A stretch of DNA of 64,000 nucleotides from Acinetobacter sp. ANC 3832 (GTDB lineage: Bacteria; Pseudomonadota; Gammaproteobacteria; Pseudomonadales; Moraxellaceae): NCBI RefSeq assembly GCF_002135415.1, contig NZ_NEGJ01000015.1:1-64000 (forward strand), in the 5' to 3' direction. The notes under the pieces were generated by a model. The model had not been told where the DNA came from. It worked only from the letters and a program-made list of their open reading frames with translations, and did not search any database. The number at the start of each line of letters is the position of its first letter. Position 1 is the first letter of the stretch. Shown here in pieces: positions 27,375 to 37,240 of this stretch. Both the position numbers and the translations under genes were made by a program.

Positions 27375-28385
27375 ATGAGTCGCGATACGATTAGTATCCA
27401 TTTTGTCAATGCGGCACTGACTGGGGTTAAACGCCTTGGTATGGATGTCGAAACTTTGCTTTCGCACGTCGGCATTGAAGCTGAGCTACTGCGCCAGCCC
27501 AAAGCCCGTATTTCACCTGAACAGTACACTCGTTTTATTAGAATGCTATGGATGGTGACTCAAGACGAACATGTTGGATTTGATATTCAACCTCGGCGTT
27601 TAGGCTCTTTTGCCATCATGTGTCAATTGATCATTCATGCAAAAACACTGGGTGAAGCACTCGAATTATCCTCTCAGTTTTATAAACTGTTTGGTGATGA
27701 ATGGGCGGTAGCAGTTGAGCGTGATAAACACGAAGCTCGCCTTGTCCCGCTCATTCCGAAAACACTCGATCCCGATCACTTCATTACTGAAAGTATGCTG
27801 ATGATTTGGCATGGTCTTGCATCGTGGTTAATTGAGCGTCGTATTCCACTTGAACGCGTTCATTTTGGTTATCCACGCCCGAACCATGCAGATGAATATG
27901 ATGCATTGTTCTTTGCACCTGTCATGCAGTTTGATACGCAACGCACTGAAATTACGTTTGCAGCAGATTATTTAGACTTACCGATTCGCCAAGATGCTGC
28001 ATCTTTAGAGGAATTTCTAAAAGCAGCACCTGCTCAGCTTTTGGTTAAATTTAAAAACACCAATTCTCTTACCTCACGTATTCGTGAAGTACTCAAGAGT
28101 CAAATTGGTGAAGAAATGCCAACACTAAATGATGTTGCATCTATGCTGTATTTATCTCCACAAACCTTACGTCGTCGTTTGGCAGCGGAAGGTAAAAGCT
28201 ATCAAGGCGTAAAAGATGCTTTACGTCGTGATGCAGCGATTCATTTACTGTTAAATCCTGGTTTAACATTAGAGGATGTTGCACAGCAAGTGGGCTTTAG
28301 TGAAACCAGTACGTTCCATCGTGCATTTAAAAAATGGACAGGCGTAACACCCGGTTTATATCGTCAACTGCATGGTTATCATTAA
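27375..28385 (+). CDS. AraC-family transcriptional regulator
   Basis: This is a 336-residue regulator with the PF12625-type N-terminal domain (block RRLGSFAIMCQLIIHAKTLG) and a C-terminal double helix-turn-helix (about 240-336: VASMLYLSPQTLRRRLAAEG and VAQQVGFSETSTFHRAFKKW). ATG at 27375 follows GAAGGA at good spacing; the frame open upstream is not needed. It is divergent from the racemase-family gene and lies just upstream of the thiolase and multifunctional enzyme genes, but a terminator at 28426-28453 separates it from them. A link to fatty or branched acid catabolism is inferred from position. Confidence 0.87.
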   Translation: MSRDTISIHFVNAALTGVKRLGMDVETLLSHVGIEAELLRQPKARISPEQYTRFIRMLWMVTQDEHVGFDIQPRRLGSFAIMCQLIIHAKTLGEALELSSQFYKLFGDEWAVAVERDKHEARLVPLIPKTLDPDHFITESMLMIWHGLASWLIERRIPLERVHFGYPRPNHADEYDALFFAPVMQFDTQRTEITFAADYLDLPIRQDAASLEEFLKAAPAQLLVKFKNTNSLTSRIREVLKSQIGEEMPTLNDVASMLYLSPQTLRRRLAAEGKSYQGVKDALRRDAAIHLLLNPGLTLEDVAQQVGFSETSTFHRAFKKWTGVTPGLYRQLHGYH

Positions 28386-28425
28386 TTTTTAATTCTGTTC
28401 TGGTACTAAATTTACAGTTCTTCCC

Positions 28426-28453
28426 AGCCCAAGTAGACCTTGGGCTTTTTTTT
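28426..28453 (+). terminator. intrinsic terminator after the AraC regulator
   Basis: The stem AGCCCAAG / CTTGGGCT with a five-base loop is followed by eight T. Confidence 0.88.
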
Positions 28454-28591
28454 GATCGGTGATTTAAGTGCTTGAATTTTTAATTGACCAAAAACATCAA
28501 TGACCTGATTCGTTCTCGTCATTGCACTCTTATATTTATTGATTACACTCAAAACACCATAAAAAATTAACGTGATAAAAAAGGAACAACT

Positions 28592-29797
28592 ATGAGCGAG
28601 GCATACATCATTGACGCCATTCGCACACCACGCGGAAAAGGAAAAAAAGATGGTTCACTCTATGAAGTGAAACCTATTACTCTACTCACAACCTTATTAA
28701 ATGAATTACAACAACGCCATCATTTAGACACATCTAAAGTGGATGATATTGTATTAGGTTGCGTAACTCCAATTGCTGACCAAGGTGGTGATATAGCGAA
28801 AACAGCTGCGATTGCAGCGGGTTGGAATGATGATGTTGCAGGTGTGCAAATTAACCGTTTCTGTGCCTCTGGTTTAGAAGCCGTGAATATGGCAGCACAA
28901 AAAGTTCGTTCAGGTTGGGAAGATGTTGTGGTTGCAGGTGGCGTAGAGTCTATGTCACGTATTGCAATGGGTTCAGATGGTGGTCCTTGGGCACTTGACC
29001 CTGAAACCAATTTAAAATCAAATTTTGTGCCACAAGGTATTGGGGCAGATTTAATTGCAACTTTAGATGGTTATAGCCGTGCTGATGTTGATGCTTTTGC
29101 TGCGAACTCACAGAAGAAAGCAGCAGCAGCTCAAGCCAATGGTTATTTTGATAAGTCTGTTGTGACCATTAAAGATGGCGCAGGCGTTACCATTTTAGAC
29201 AAAGATGAATTCATTAAGCCTACAACTACAGCAGAAGGCTTAGCCAAACTAAATGCAAGTTTTGAAATGATGGGTGCGATGGGCTTTGATGCGATCGCAT
29301 TACAGAAATATCCAGAAGCTCAAAAAATTAATCACGTTCACCATGCAGGAAACTCATCAGGTATTGTTGATGGTGCTGCTGTGGTTCTCATTGCATCTGA
29401 AAAAGCAGTGAAAGAACAAGGTTTAAAACCGCGCGCTAAAATTTTAGCAACAGCATTGGTGGGTACAGATCCAACGATTATGTTAACGGGTCCTGCACCT
29501 GCTGCACGTAAAGCATTGGCTAAAGCGGGCTTAACCATTGATGATATTGATTTGTTCGAAGTGAATGAAGCATTTGCTTCTGTGGTGATGCGCTTCATGA
29601 AAGAACTTAATGTTCCTGCTGAAAAAGTCAATGTGAACGGTGGTGCAATTGCAATGGGTCATCCATTGGGTGCGACTGGTGCCATGATTTTAGGCACACT
29701 CCTTGATGAATTAGAACGTCAAGGTAAAAAACGTGGTTTAGCAACATTGTGTGTTGGTGGTGGCATGGGTATTGCCACCATTATTGAGCTGGTATAA
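28592..29797 (+). CDS. acetyl-CoA acyltransferase (thiolase)
   Basis: This is a 401-residue thiolase that cleaves 3-ketoacyl-CoA to acetyl-CoA and a shortened acyl-CoA. The nucleophilic Cys91 lies in [11 protein letters not shown]; the His of [15 protein letters not shown] and the second Cys of LCVGGGMG complete the catalytic set. A strong AAAGGA ribosome binding site precedes the ATG. It is followed after eleven bases by the multifunctional enzyme gene. The order thiolase then multifunctional enzyme is the reverse of E. coli fadBA, so this is probably an alternative beta-oxidation pair. Confidence 0.93.
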   Translation: MSEAYIIDAIRTPRGKGKKDGSLYEVKPITLLTTLLNELQQRHHLDTSKVDDIVLGCVTPIADQGGDIAKTAAIAAGWNDDVAGVQINRFCASGLEAVNMAAQKVRSGWEDVVVAGGVESMSRIAMGSDGGPWALDPETNLKSNFVPQGIGADLIATLDGYSRADVDAFAANSQKKAAAAQANGYFDKSVVTIKDGAGVTILDKDEFIKPTTTAEGLAKLNASFEMMGAMGFDAIALQKYPEAQKINHVHHAGNSSGIVDGAAVVLIASEKAVKEQGLKPRAKILATALVGTDPTIMLTGPAPAARKALAKAGLTIDDIDLFEVNEAFASVVMRFMKELNVPAEKVNVNGGAIAMGHPLGATGAMILGTLLDELERQGKKRGLATLCVGGGMGIATIIELV

Positions 29798-29808
29798 GGA
29801 GAATAATA

Positions 29809-31941
29809 ATGAGCGCAATTCAATATGAAAAAAATGCTGATGGTATTGTTATTCTGACTTTAGATTCACCAAATCAATCTGCAAACACCATGAATGCAGA
29901 CTTTCAGGTTGCTTTGGAAAATATTGTTTCCAAATTAAAATCTGAAACGTCTATTGCGGGTATTATTTTCCGTTCTGCGAAGAAAACTTTTTTTGCTGGC
30001 GGTGATTTAGACGAGTTAATTAAAGCGCGTCCCGAAGATGCAACTGAGTTTTTCAACGTCGTTGAAAAAATGAAGCACGAGTTACGTTATATCGAAACTT
30101 TAGGTGTTCCAGTTATTGCTGCATTAAATGGTACAGCGCTAGGTGGTGGTTGGGAAATCGCACTCGGTTGTCATTACCGTATTGCTTTGAATGATCCTAA
30201 AACCAAATTTGGTTTACCTGAAGTAACTTTAGGTCTGCTTCCTGGTGGCGGTGGTATCGTTCGCATGGTGCGCCTGCTTGGTTTACAAAATGCATTCCCG
30301 TTCCTTATGGAAGGTAAGCAGTTTGGTGTAGATAAAGCAAAATCTTTAGGTTTGGTTCAAGATACTGCCGATTCTGAACAAGAACTGATGGACAAAGCCA
30401 TTGCTTGGGTAAAAGCAAATCCTAAATCACAGCAACCCTTTGATGTGAAAGGTTACAAAATTCCAGGTGGGGATCCAAGAACACCGGCTGTTGCTCAAGT
30501 CCTTGCGATTGCTCCTGCAATGCTTCGTGATAAGACCAAAGGTTGCTACCCTGCGCCTGAAGCGATTATGGCTGCGGCGGCTGAAGGTGCGCAAGTTGAT
30601 GTCGATACCGCACTTCGTATTGAATCACGCTACTTTACTAAAATAGCGACAGGTCAAGTTGCGAAGAACATGATCGGAACATTCTGGCATGGTCTGAATG
30701 CAATTAAAGCAGGTGCAAGTCGTCCTAATGGTATTGCAAAATGGCAAGCAACCAAAGTGGGTATTTTAGGTGCTGGTATGATGGGTGCTGGTATTGCCTA
30801 CTCGAGTGCTGCTAAAGGTATTGCGGTTGTACTAAAAGATGTATCTGCTGAAAATGCAGAAAAAGGCAAAACATATAGCCAAAAAATACTGGATAAAAAA
30901 GTATCTCAAGGCCGTATGACTGCTGAAAAGCGCAATCAAATTTTAAGTCTGATTACAGCAACAGCAAACCCTGAAGATTTAAAAGGTTGCGACCTGATTA
31001 TTGAAGCTGTATTTGAGAACCAAGAACTCAAAGCAAAAGTCACTCAAGAAGCTGAAGCATTCTTAGTAGAGAGTGGAATTTTTGCGTCAAACACTTCGAC
31101 TTTACCCATTACAGGTTTAGCAAAAGCAAGTCGTGATGATCAAAAATTCATTGGTCTGCATTTCTTTAGCCCAGTCGATAAAATGCCTTTAGTTGAAATT
31201 ATTAAAGGTGAAAATACATCTGCTGAAACTTTAGCAAAAGCCTATGACTATGTTCAGCAAATTGGTAAAACGCCAATTGTTGTGAATGATAGCCGTGGTT
31301 TCTTTACCAGCCGTGTCTTTGGTACATTTATCCAAGAAGGTTTACGTTTACTTTCTGAAGGTGTTCATCCTGCTAAGATTGAAATGGCAGCACTTAAAGC
31401 TGGTATGCCTGTCGGTCCTTTAGCGATTCAAGATGAAGTTTCTTTAACCTTAACTGAACACGTCGCAAGTGAAACACGTAAAGCATTAAAAGCTGAAGGT
31501 AAAGACTTAGCGCATTCAGGTGCAGATGAAGTGATTGAAACCATGATCCATAAGTTTGACCGTAAAGGTAAAGCTGCGGGTGCAGGTTTCTATGATTATC
31601 CTGAAGGTGGCAAAAAGCACTTGTGGGATGGCTTAAGCCATTGGAAAAAAGATGTTGATATTTCAGAACAAGAAATGATTGACCGCTTCTTGTTTGTTCA
31701 AGCTCTAGATACTTTACGTTGCTACGAAGAAAATGTTTTGGAATCTGTGATTGATGCCAATATTGGTTCAATTTTCGGTATTGGTTTTGCACCTTGGACA
31801 GGTGGCGCAATTCAGTTCTTAAACCAATATGGTTTAAGCAAAGCACTGACTCGTGCCAATGCACTTGAAGCAAAATATGGTGAGCGCTTTAAAGCACCAC
31901 AAATGCTAAAAGATAAAGCAGCTAGCGGAAAAATTGATTAA
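29809..31941 (+). CDS. multifunctional enoyl-CoA hydratase / 3-hydroxyacyl-CoA dehydrogenase
   Basis: This 710-residue enzyme has an N-terminal crotonase domain (about 1-200; oxyanion blocks AKKTFFAGGDLDEL and ALNGTALGGGWEIALGC; a Glu in FGLPEVTLGLLPGGGG) and a C-terminal NAD-dependent dehydrogenase (from about 315; Rossmann loop GILGAGMMGAGIAYSSAA; catalytic His in IGLHFFSPVDKMPLVEII). It converts trans-2-enoyl-CoA to 3-ketoacyl-CoA for the thiolase upstream, with which it shares an operon. The length matches the FadB/FadJ class. A terminator follows 11 bases after the stop. Confidence 0.94.
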   Translation: MSAIQYEKNADGIVILTLDSPNQSANTMNADFQVALENIVSKLKSETSIAGIIFRSAKKTFFAGGDLDELIKARPEDATEFFNVVEKMKHELRYIETLGVPVIAALNGTALGGGWEIALGCHYRIALNDPKTKFGLPEVTLGLLPGGGGIVRMVRLLGLQNAFPFLMEGKQFGVDKAKSLGLVQDTADSEQELMDKAIAWVKANPKSQQPFDVKGYKIPGGDPRTPAVAQVLAIAPAMLRDKTKGCYPAPEAIMAAAAEGAQVDVDTALRIESRYFTKIATGQVAKNMIGTFWHGLNAIKAGASRPNGIAKWQATKVGILGAGMMGAGIAYSSAAKGIAVVLKDVSAENAEKGKTYSQKILDKKVSQGRMTAEKRNQILSLITATANPEDLKGCDLIIEAVFENQELKAKVTQEAEAFLVESGIFASNTSTLPITGLAKASRDDQKFIGLHFFSPVDKMPLVEIIKGENTSAETLAKAYDYVQQIGKTPIVVNDSRGFFTSRVFGTFIQEGLRLLSEGVHPAKIEMAALKAGMPVGPLAIQDEVSLTLTEHVASETRKALKAEGKDLAHSGADEVIETMIHKFDRKGKAAGAGFYDYPEGGKKHLWDGLSHWKKDVDISEQEMIDRFLFVQALDTLRCYEENVLESVIDANIGSIFGIGFAPWTGGAIQFLNQYGLSKALTRANALEAKYGERFKAPQMLKDKAASGKID

Positions 31942-31952
31942 TTTTTCTCTAT

Positions 31953-31983
31953 AAAAAAGAGGTCTTATGACCTCTTTTTTATT
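31953..31983 (+). terminator. intrinsic terminator of the thiolase/multifunctional enzyme operon
   Basis: The perfect stem AAAAAAGAGGTC / GACCTCTTTTTT with loop TTAT gives a strong terminator usable in both directions. The remainder of the gap up to 32293 is AT-rich and shows no gene; a CTATAAC near 32250 is a possible -10 for the next gene. Confidence 0.9.
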
Positions 31984-32293
31984 TCTTGAATTTTCGTAGA
32001 ATACTCAATAAAGCCGATCCTACCTACACAGTCTAAAACGACGTAGAAAATAAGCCTGTTGAAAAACATGATTCATCACCTTTGCTTTTGAACACGATAC
32101 AAATCAAACCATTGAAGTAAAAATATGCCACTAATTCCGTTATTTTTGATGATTTGAATACGCTTAATCTACTTTTAGTGTGCGTAAAAAGCTTTCATAA
32201 AAGTAAGCCATTTACATCATTTCGGAGTATTTCCATCGCCAATTATGCTATAACAGAATTTGATTTTTGATTCTCACACTTTGGAATCCGCTC

Positions 32294-32572
32294 ATGAACG
32301 ATATGTCTTCTCCTGAAAAATCTCCTTGGGGTTGGAAAGCCCTCATCATTGCCGTTATTCTTAGTTGTTTCTTTCTTGGTTTTTTCTATTTAGCGGTATC
32401 AAATGAACCTGATTACATGCCAAGCCAAAAACGCCAAGCAGGCGCTATGCAGCATGATATGAAATCAGATGCCACAACTGCACCAATGCCGGCAGATGAA
32501 CACATGCAAATGTCTGATGAAGAAATGAAACATATGCAAAATCACGCTTCAAATACTGAACACTCACATTAA
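32294..32572 (+). CDS. small single-helix membrane protein with Met/His-rich tail
   Basis: This 92-residue protein has a short N-terminus, one hydrophobic helix (about residues 14-35, ALIIAVILSCFFLGFFYLAV) and a 55-residue hydrophilic tail with about eight Met and six His, including MQHDM, HMQM and EEMKHMQNH. Such Met/His patterns occur in copper- and silver-handling proteins, so periplasmic metal binding is a reasonable but unproved idea. It lies 17 bases ahead of the patatin gene on the same strand and may be co-transcribed with it. I do not recognise a named family. Confidence 0.65.
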   Translation: MNDMSSPEKSPWGWKALIIAVILSCFFLGFFYLAVSNEPDYMPSQKRQAGAMQHDMKSDATTAPMPADEHMQMSDEEMKHMQNHASNTEHSH

Positions 32573-32589
32573 AAAATCAGTTTTAAATC

Positions 32590-33459
32590 ATGACAACATC
32601 ACTTAGTGCACTTGTTGTGGAAGGTGGTGGTATGCGTGGGGCTTTTACCTGCGGCGTACTTGATGCTTTCTTACAACAAAACTTTAATCCTTTTGACCTT
32701 TATGTTGGCGTTTCATCGGGTTCAACCAATGTCGCGAATTATTTAGCAGGTCAAATGGGTCGAAATATCGAGCTCTATTTAGATCACTCTCTTCGTCCTG
32801 AATTCATTCGCTATGGTCGCTTTTTAAAAGGCGGTGACTTATTGGATATGAAATGGATGTGGGACATTGTTGAACAAGAAAACCCACTCAATCAACAGGC
32901 TTTATTTGCACGAAACCCTGATTTCTACATGGTCTTGACGCATGCCCGTACAGGTTATGCTGAGTATTTACGCGCAGGTAAAGACACGATTATTGAAGGA
33001 TTACGTGCTTCAAGTTCTATTCCTGTTTTAACCCGTAAAGCTGTCGAAATTATGGGTGAACCTTATTTTGATGGCGGCGTTGCTGATGCTTTGCCTGTGA
33101 AGTGGGCAGCACAACAATATGATGTTAAAAACTTATTGGTGATTCGTACACGTCATCATAACTACTTTAAAGCCAGCTCCAAAGTAGATGAGTTTTTAGC
33201 AAAACACGTTGTTCACCACAATTCAGGTTTTGCATCGAGTCTCAAAAATCGTTGTTCTCGTTATAATGATGCTGTGGATTTTGTTCGTCAAAATACCAAT
33301 TTTGAATCACAGCAACGAATTCTAGAAGTTTGTCCACCTGATGATAAAAAACTGGCAGGTCGTTTATGTAAAGATAAGCGTAAATTGCAGTACACCTATC
33401 AAGTTGGTTTAGAAACAGGTGCTAAAGCAATCCAAGATTGGAAAAGAGAAATCGCCTAA
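32590..33459 (+). CDS. patatin-like phospholipase family protein
   Basis: This is a 289-residue serine acyl hydrolase with the patatin blocks in order: oxyanion GGGMRGAFTCGVLDAF (about residues 12-27), the nucleophile motif GVSSGS (GxSxG, Ser near 44) and the catalytic Asp in YFDGGVADALP. There is no signal peptide, so it is likely a cytosolic or membrane-associated lipid hydrolase like the E. coli YjjU group. It follows a small membrane protein gene by 17 bases. Substrate is not deducible. Confidence 0.9.
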   Translation: MTTSLSALVVEGGGMRGAFTCGVLDAFLQQNFNPFDLYVGVSSGSTNVANYLAGQMGRNIELYLDHSLRPEFIRYGRFLKGGDLLDMKWMWDIVEQENPLNQQALFARNPDFYMVLTHARTGYAEYLRAGKDTIIEGLRASSSIPVLTRKAVEIMGEPYFDGGVADALPVKWAAQQYDVKNLLVIRTRHHNYFKASSKVDEFLAKHVVHHNSGFASSLKNRCSRYNDAVDFVRQNTNFESQQRILEVCPPDDKKLAGRLCKDKRKLQYTYQVGLETGAKAIQDWKREIA

Positions 33460-33492
33460 GGCTGTTTCTCTTTCAACCTCATTTGGAACACC

Positions 33493-34167
33493 CTACAACT
33501 TTGAAATTATAGTTGTTAAATCACAAAAATGATGCAAATTAGCATCGGCTAGATTTGATTCAATATTTAAATCTGGATTGAAAAAAATAGTTTTCATTTC
33601 TACATTTTTAGCCCCTTGTATATCCGCAATTTCATTATCCCCAATAAATATACAATGCTCAGGCTTTGAATTCAGTTGCTGACAAGCAAGTTTAAAAATT
33701 TCAGGATCAGGCTTTCTAATATTCACGGCATCAGAAACCCAAATACATTTAAAAAATTTAGTCAACCCCAATGCATTAAAATTATTTTCTTGAAATGGTG
33801 TCTTACCATTTGAAATTAACCCTAATGTATAACCGCTTGTGTATAAATCTTTAATCGCTAATTCAACACCATCAAATGCAGTCGAAAATTTATTAAAATC
33901 TGTGATATAGCTATCTAGCAAAACATCAACCGATTGATTTAACTTAAACTCATTAATCAATTGTTGATAGACAATATCTTTCCAAACCGTACCATTACGA
34001 TCTAACTCGATAAATCTTTGTTTAAAAATATCTTTGTTGTTCGATGAGACGAGATTAAAAAAATTAATCTGCCAATCTAAAAATTTAGCCAGCGATGTTG
34101 TGCGATCTAAAAGAGTTTGGTCTAAATCAAAAAGCACAGTCTTAATCAATGTTCTATTTTTTATCAT
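33493..34167 (-). CDS. HAD-superfamily hydrolase (YjjG-like)
   Basis: This 224-residue phosphatase-type enzyme has HAD motif I FDLDQTLLDRT (about residues 13-23), a helical cap, motif II ISNG, a Lys in IRKPDPEIF and motif IV FIGDNEIADIQGAKN. The cap size and motifs suit the nucleotidase or phosphoglycolate phosphatase branch (YjjG-like). It is convergent with the patatin gene, with 33 bases between the stops. The AT-rich codon usage is slightly stronger than in neighbours. Substrate is unknown. Confidence 0.87.
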   Translation of the reverse strand: MIKNRTLIKTVLFDLDQTLLDRTTSLAKFLDWQINFFNLVSSNNKDIFKQRFIELDRNGTVWKDIVYQQLINEFKLNQSVDVLLDSYITDFNKFSTAFDGVELAIKDLYTSGYTLGLISNGKTPFQENNFNALGLTKFFKCIWVSDAVNIRKPDPEIFKLACQQLNSKPEHCIFIGDNEIADIQGAKNVEMKTIFFNPDLNIESNLADANLHHFCDLTTIISKL

Positions 34168-34249
34168 CTTTATTCTCTAAATAAGCTTTCTTAATGACTT
34201 AGATATACATAAACTGATTAACTTTAAACTCTCAATATGATCTGTAATA

Positions 34250-34621
34250 TTACTTAGGCAAGATCAAGGTATAACTTTGGCGATAACCTTGTTGAGGAAA
34301 AGCATCTTTCAGCATACTTTGAATTTTAATCATTTGCCCTTTTTTCAAACTTATCAATGGTGGCTGATCAATCTGAATATCAAGTGTTTTTCCTTTAAAA
34401 CCATCACAGCCACTGTCTGCTCGACCATGTTTTTCTGCTTTTTGAATTTGTAATTTGACGCTTAACTTACTGGCCTCCCTTTCCCCTTCTGGTGAAGTGA
34501 ACGACATCATCATGGTCGAGGTTGGTTTAAGTACGACTCCTGTTAATAAGCAACTATTTACATAAGATGCAAAAGTGAATGATGGGCAACAGAGTAATAT
34601 TAAAGCCAATTGTCTTTTCAT
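34250..34621 (-). CDS. small secreted protein of unknown function
   Basis: This is a 123-residue exported protein with signal peptide MKRQLALILLCCPSFTFA. The mature part has Cys residues in NSCLL and DSGCDGF that could form a disulfide. I recognise no family. Its ATG overlaps the stop of the 216-residue gene upstream by one base, so the two are coupled and may act together in the periplasm. Confidence 0.68.
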   Translation of the reverse strand: MKRQLALILLCCPSFTFASYVNSCLLTGVVLKPTSTMMMSFTSPEGEREASKLSVKLQIQKAEKHGRADSGCDGFKGKTLDIQIDQPPLISLKKGQMIKIQSMLKDAFPQQGYRQSYTLILPK

Positions 34622-35271
34622 TATTCACCATCCTTTCCAAATAATGTCCATGATTTTTTAGGACAGATATAGGCTTGATCTGAATGTGTTACCAATTCAT
34701 TCGATGCGAGATCATATATTTTAAAATGACATTGATTATTATCATAACTGCCTAAAACTTCATAAGCATGCCCAACTTTGGGGCTAAATGAAGCGACGAT
34801 ATTTTCACATTCCTGAATCACATCTGCCTGAGTTCGGGCTGAGTCTTTCGCACTCAAAACAACACCATGTAAGTTCACAGGTTGATTCGCAGCTACAGCA
34901 AGCTCTTTAAATGACACCAATAAATAGGTTTGAAATGTATTGGTTAAAACCTGCTTTTGAATAGCAGTTTTAGGCATTCCTAATGAATGATTAAAGCTCC
35001 ATCGTGCATAGCTTTTAAAAGCATTCCAACCACCAATGCTGCTTGCATATGTTCGAATCCCCTTTTTCTTACCTGCGCAATCAAATGAATCTTGAATATA
35101 GATTTTCTTTCCATTTTGACCATAAATGCGTATTCGAGCTTGTGTCAAAGGATCATAAGCCGGCTGATCTTCAGCTTTAAGGCTCGCATCTTGGATTGAA
35201 TCTGAAGCATTCACGATGAGAGGAGAAAATCCTAAAAATAAGATAAATCCTAAGCCTATTATTTTTTTCAT
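34621..35271 (-). CDS. secreted protein of unknown function
   Basis: This is a 216-residue exported protein with signal peptide MKKIIGLGFILFLGFSPLIV ending near NAS. Four cysteines (DSFDCAG, IQECEN, NQCHF, YICPKK) suggest disulfides. The middle contains a helical region with SYARWSFNHSLGMPKTAIQ. I do not recognise the family. It is the first gene of a two-gene unit with the 123-residue secreted protein. Confidence 0.7.
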   Translation of the reverse strand: MKKIIGLGFILFLGFSPLIVNASDSIQDASLKAEDQPAYDPLTQARIRIYGQNGKKIYIQDSFDCAGKKKGIRTYASSIGGWNAFKSYARWSFNHSLGMPKTAIQKQVLTNTFQTYLLVSFKELAVAANQPVNLHGVVLSAKDSARTQADVIQECENIVASFSPKVGHAYEVLGSYDNNQCHFKIYDLASNELVTHSDQAYICPKKSWTLFGKDGE

Positions 35272-35457
35272 TGCTTTAGGTCATTATAAAAGATGTCATG
35301 TTTAATTTAGCATGTGTCCTGAGCAGTGCAATTGACGAATGATCACAAAATGTAAATCTTGTGATCATCCTTAAAGATATTCAATAGCTGACTAAGGTTA
35401 TATCAATCCGATTAAACTATTTTAGTATTCTTATATTTGAGTGCTTTTATAAAAGCA

Positions 35458-36372
35458 TCAATCGAAGGTATAACCTTGTAATACATCTAAAGTCGTTCCT
35501 GAACCACCACATACAATCACAAGAACTTTATCTGTTGGCTTAAAGTGAACTTTTTGATCATAAGCAATAGAAAGTGATGCACCACAAGCAGGTTCAACTA
35601 AAATACGATGATCATCTAAAAAGTTTAAACACGCATTTACTGTATCTTGATCTGATACGACAACACTTTTCACATTCGCATGTTGAGAAACTTGAAATGC
35701 ATTACTACACACTTTATTGGCTGCCAATGTAGTGGCAATACCTGTAGTTTTGTCCAAAGCAACATGTGCTTTTGCAAGCATAGATGCATGTAAAGAAGCT
35801 GTTCCATCGGTTTCAACGGCGTAAATTGGAACATCTTTTAATTGATGGCGTGCCAAACCTAAAGCAACACCTGAAAGTAAACTCCCACCACCGACAGATA
35901 AAACAACTGCATCAGGTTTTATACCCTTTTCAATCACTTCATCAATCATGATCGAAATGCCTTCCCATAACAGTGCATCATCAAAAGGATGAATAAACTG
36001 ATCATGTTCTTGTAACATAGATAGCGCTAAATCATTGGCTTCAAACCACGAATCGCCATGCACAATAACGTCTGCACCTTGCTGAGCAATGAGTAGTTTC
36101 GCTCGTTCAGAAGTTGTTTTCGGCACCACAACAATGACAGGAACTTGTAGTTTTCGTCCTGTATAAGCAACAGCTAATCCTGCATTACCACCCGATGAAC
36201 AAATAAAACGTTGAGCACCTTGCGCAATATGCTTTTGACATGCATGTGCAATCCCACGAAGTTTAAATGAGCCTGATGGTTGTAAAGCTTCCATTTTCAG
36301 CCAAACTTCAGAGCCTGTGATTTGACTCAACACTACAGATTCAATAAGTGGTGTTTTTATACTGATTTGCAT
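35458..36372 (-). CDS. PLP-dependent L-serine/L-threonine dehydratase (SDS-like)
   Basis: This 304-residue fold-type II PLP enzyme deaminates serine or threonine. The PLP lysine lies in PSGSFKLRGIAHAC (about residues 30-43), the substrate loop in CSSGGNAGLAVAY, the phosphate-binding loop in SVGGGSLLSGVA, and the C-terminal CGGSGTT contacts the PLP ring. The blocks KTTGIATTLAANKVCSNA and ILVEPACGASLS are typical of the monofunctional serine dehydratase group also found in animals; there is no regulatory ACT domain, so it is probably catabolic. It is a single gene. Confidence 0.87.
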   Translation of the reverse strand: MQISIKTPLIESVVLSQITGSEVWLKMEALQPSGSFKLRGIAHACQKHIAQGAQRFICSSGGNAGLAVAYTGRKLQVPVIVVVPKTTSERAKLLIAQQGADVIVHGDSWFEANDLALSMLQEHDQFIHPFDDALLWEGISIMIDEVIEKGIKPDAVVLSVGGGSLLSGVALGLARHQLKDVPIYAVETDGTASLHASMLAKAHVALDKTTGIATTLAANKVCSNAFQVSQHANVKSVVVSDQDTVNACLNFLDDHRILVEPACGASLSIAYDQKVHFKPTDKVLVIVCGGSGTTLDVLQGYTFD

Positions 36373-36519
36373 ATCTTAACTCTTTCTCTTATACAAAATT
36401 TTGATGATTATTCATCTAAATCATACATCATTTGATTCAATCGACTTCTTTGTCTAAAGCCTTTTATTTCTTTTTAGCGAAGAAAAATAAAGAAGTTCTT
36501 TATCTCTCTAAGATGCTTA

Positions 36520-36942
36520 TTAAAGAGGCATTCGCATATCAATATGTGGAATACCACAATCTAAGTATTCATCCCCTTCAACATTAAAACCTAAACCTGC
36601 ATAAAACGGAATTGCATGTACTTGAGAGGACAGCTTTAAAAATTCTCGATGCTCATTTTTAGCGAATTGAATGATTTCAAGCATCAGTAATCGCCCAATG
36701 CCTTGACCACGATATCCTTTTAAAACAGCAACGCGGCCAATACTATTATTTTGTAAAAGTCTAGCTGTTGCGATTGCGTGTCCTTGATCATCAACAACGA
36801 AATGCACTGCAATTGGATCTTGATCATCCCATTCATCTTTAGAAGAAATTTGTTGTTCTTGGATAAAAACAGACTCTCGAATTTTTCTTGCATCATGTTC
36901 GAGCACATCCCAAGAACCTGAACGAATTATAAATTGCGACAT
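36520..36942 (-). CDS. GNAT-family N-acetyltransferase
   Basis: This 140-residue acyltransferase has the acetyl-CoA binding motif A at about residues 74-90 (AVLKGYRGQGIGRLLM, RxxGxG/A form) preceded by ATARLL and IGRVAV strands. The opening with VFIQEQQI and the ending HIDMRMPL match the small ElaA/YjcF-like subgroup. Substrate is unknown. It stands alone, with a 298-base gap to the divergent secreted-protein gene, which I assign only to promoters. Confidence 0.85.
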   Translation of the reverse strand: MSQFIIRSGSWDVLEHDARKIRESVFIQEQQISSKDEWDDQDPIAVHFVVDDQGHAIATARLLQNNSIGRVAVLKGYRGQGIGRLLMLEIIQFAKNEHREFLKLSSQVHAIPFYAGLGFNVEGDEYLDCGIPHIDMRMPL

Positions 36943-37240
36943 ATTTCAAAATCCTTCCTAAAATGCATTTTAAGCTCTTCATCATAAATGATTTGAGTAT
37001 TATTCAAATGATTGATGTTGCATTTTTACATGCAATAACAGTCAAAGGTCACATCATTCATATCAAAAAAACTGCTATCTAAATTCAATAAATATTCTTT
37101 CTCAGCCTCTCAATCCATCCTATTCAGCGAATAAATTTTTAAGTATTCCAAGATATGATCAAAGCATATCGTTAAAATTTAAAAAATATGTTAGCGTTAT
37201 TTTAGAACAATATTCATCATTAATAAGACGTAGCACACCT

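Noticed and set aside
31394..31873. 159-codon open frame on the minus strand
   Set aside because: Antisense shadow of the multifunctional beta-oxidation gene; no ribosome binding site or domain.
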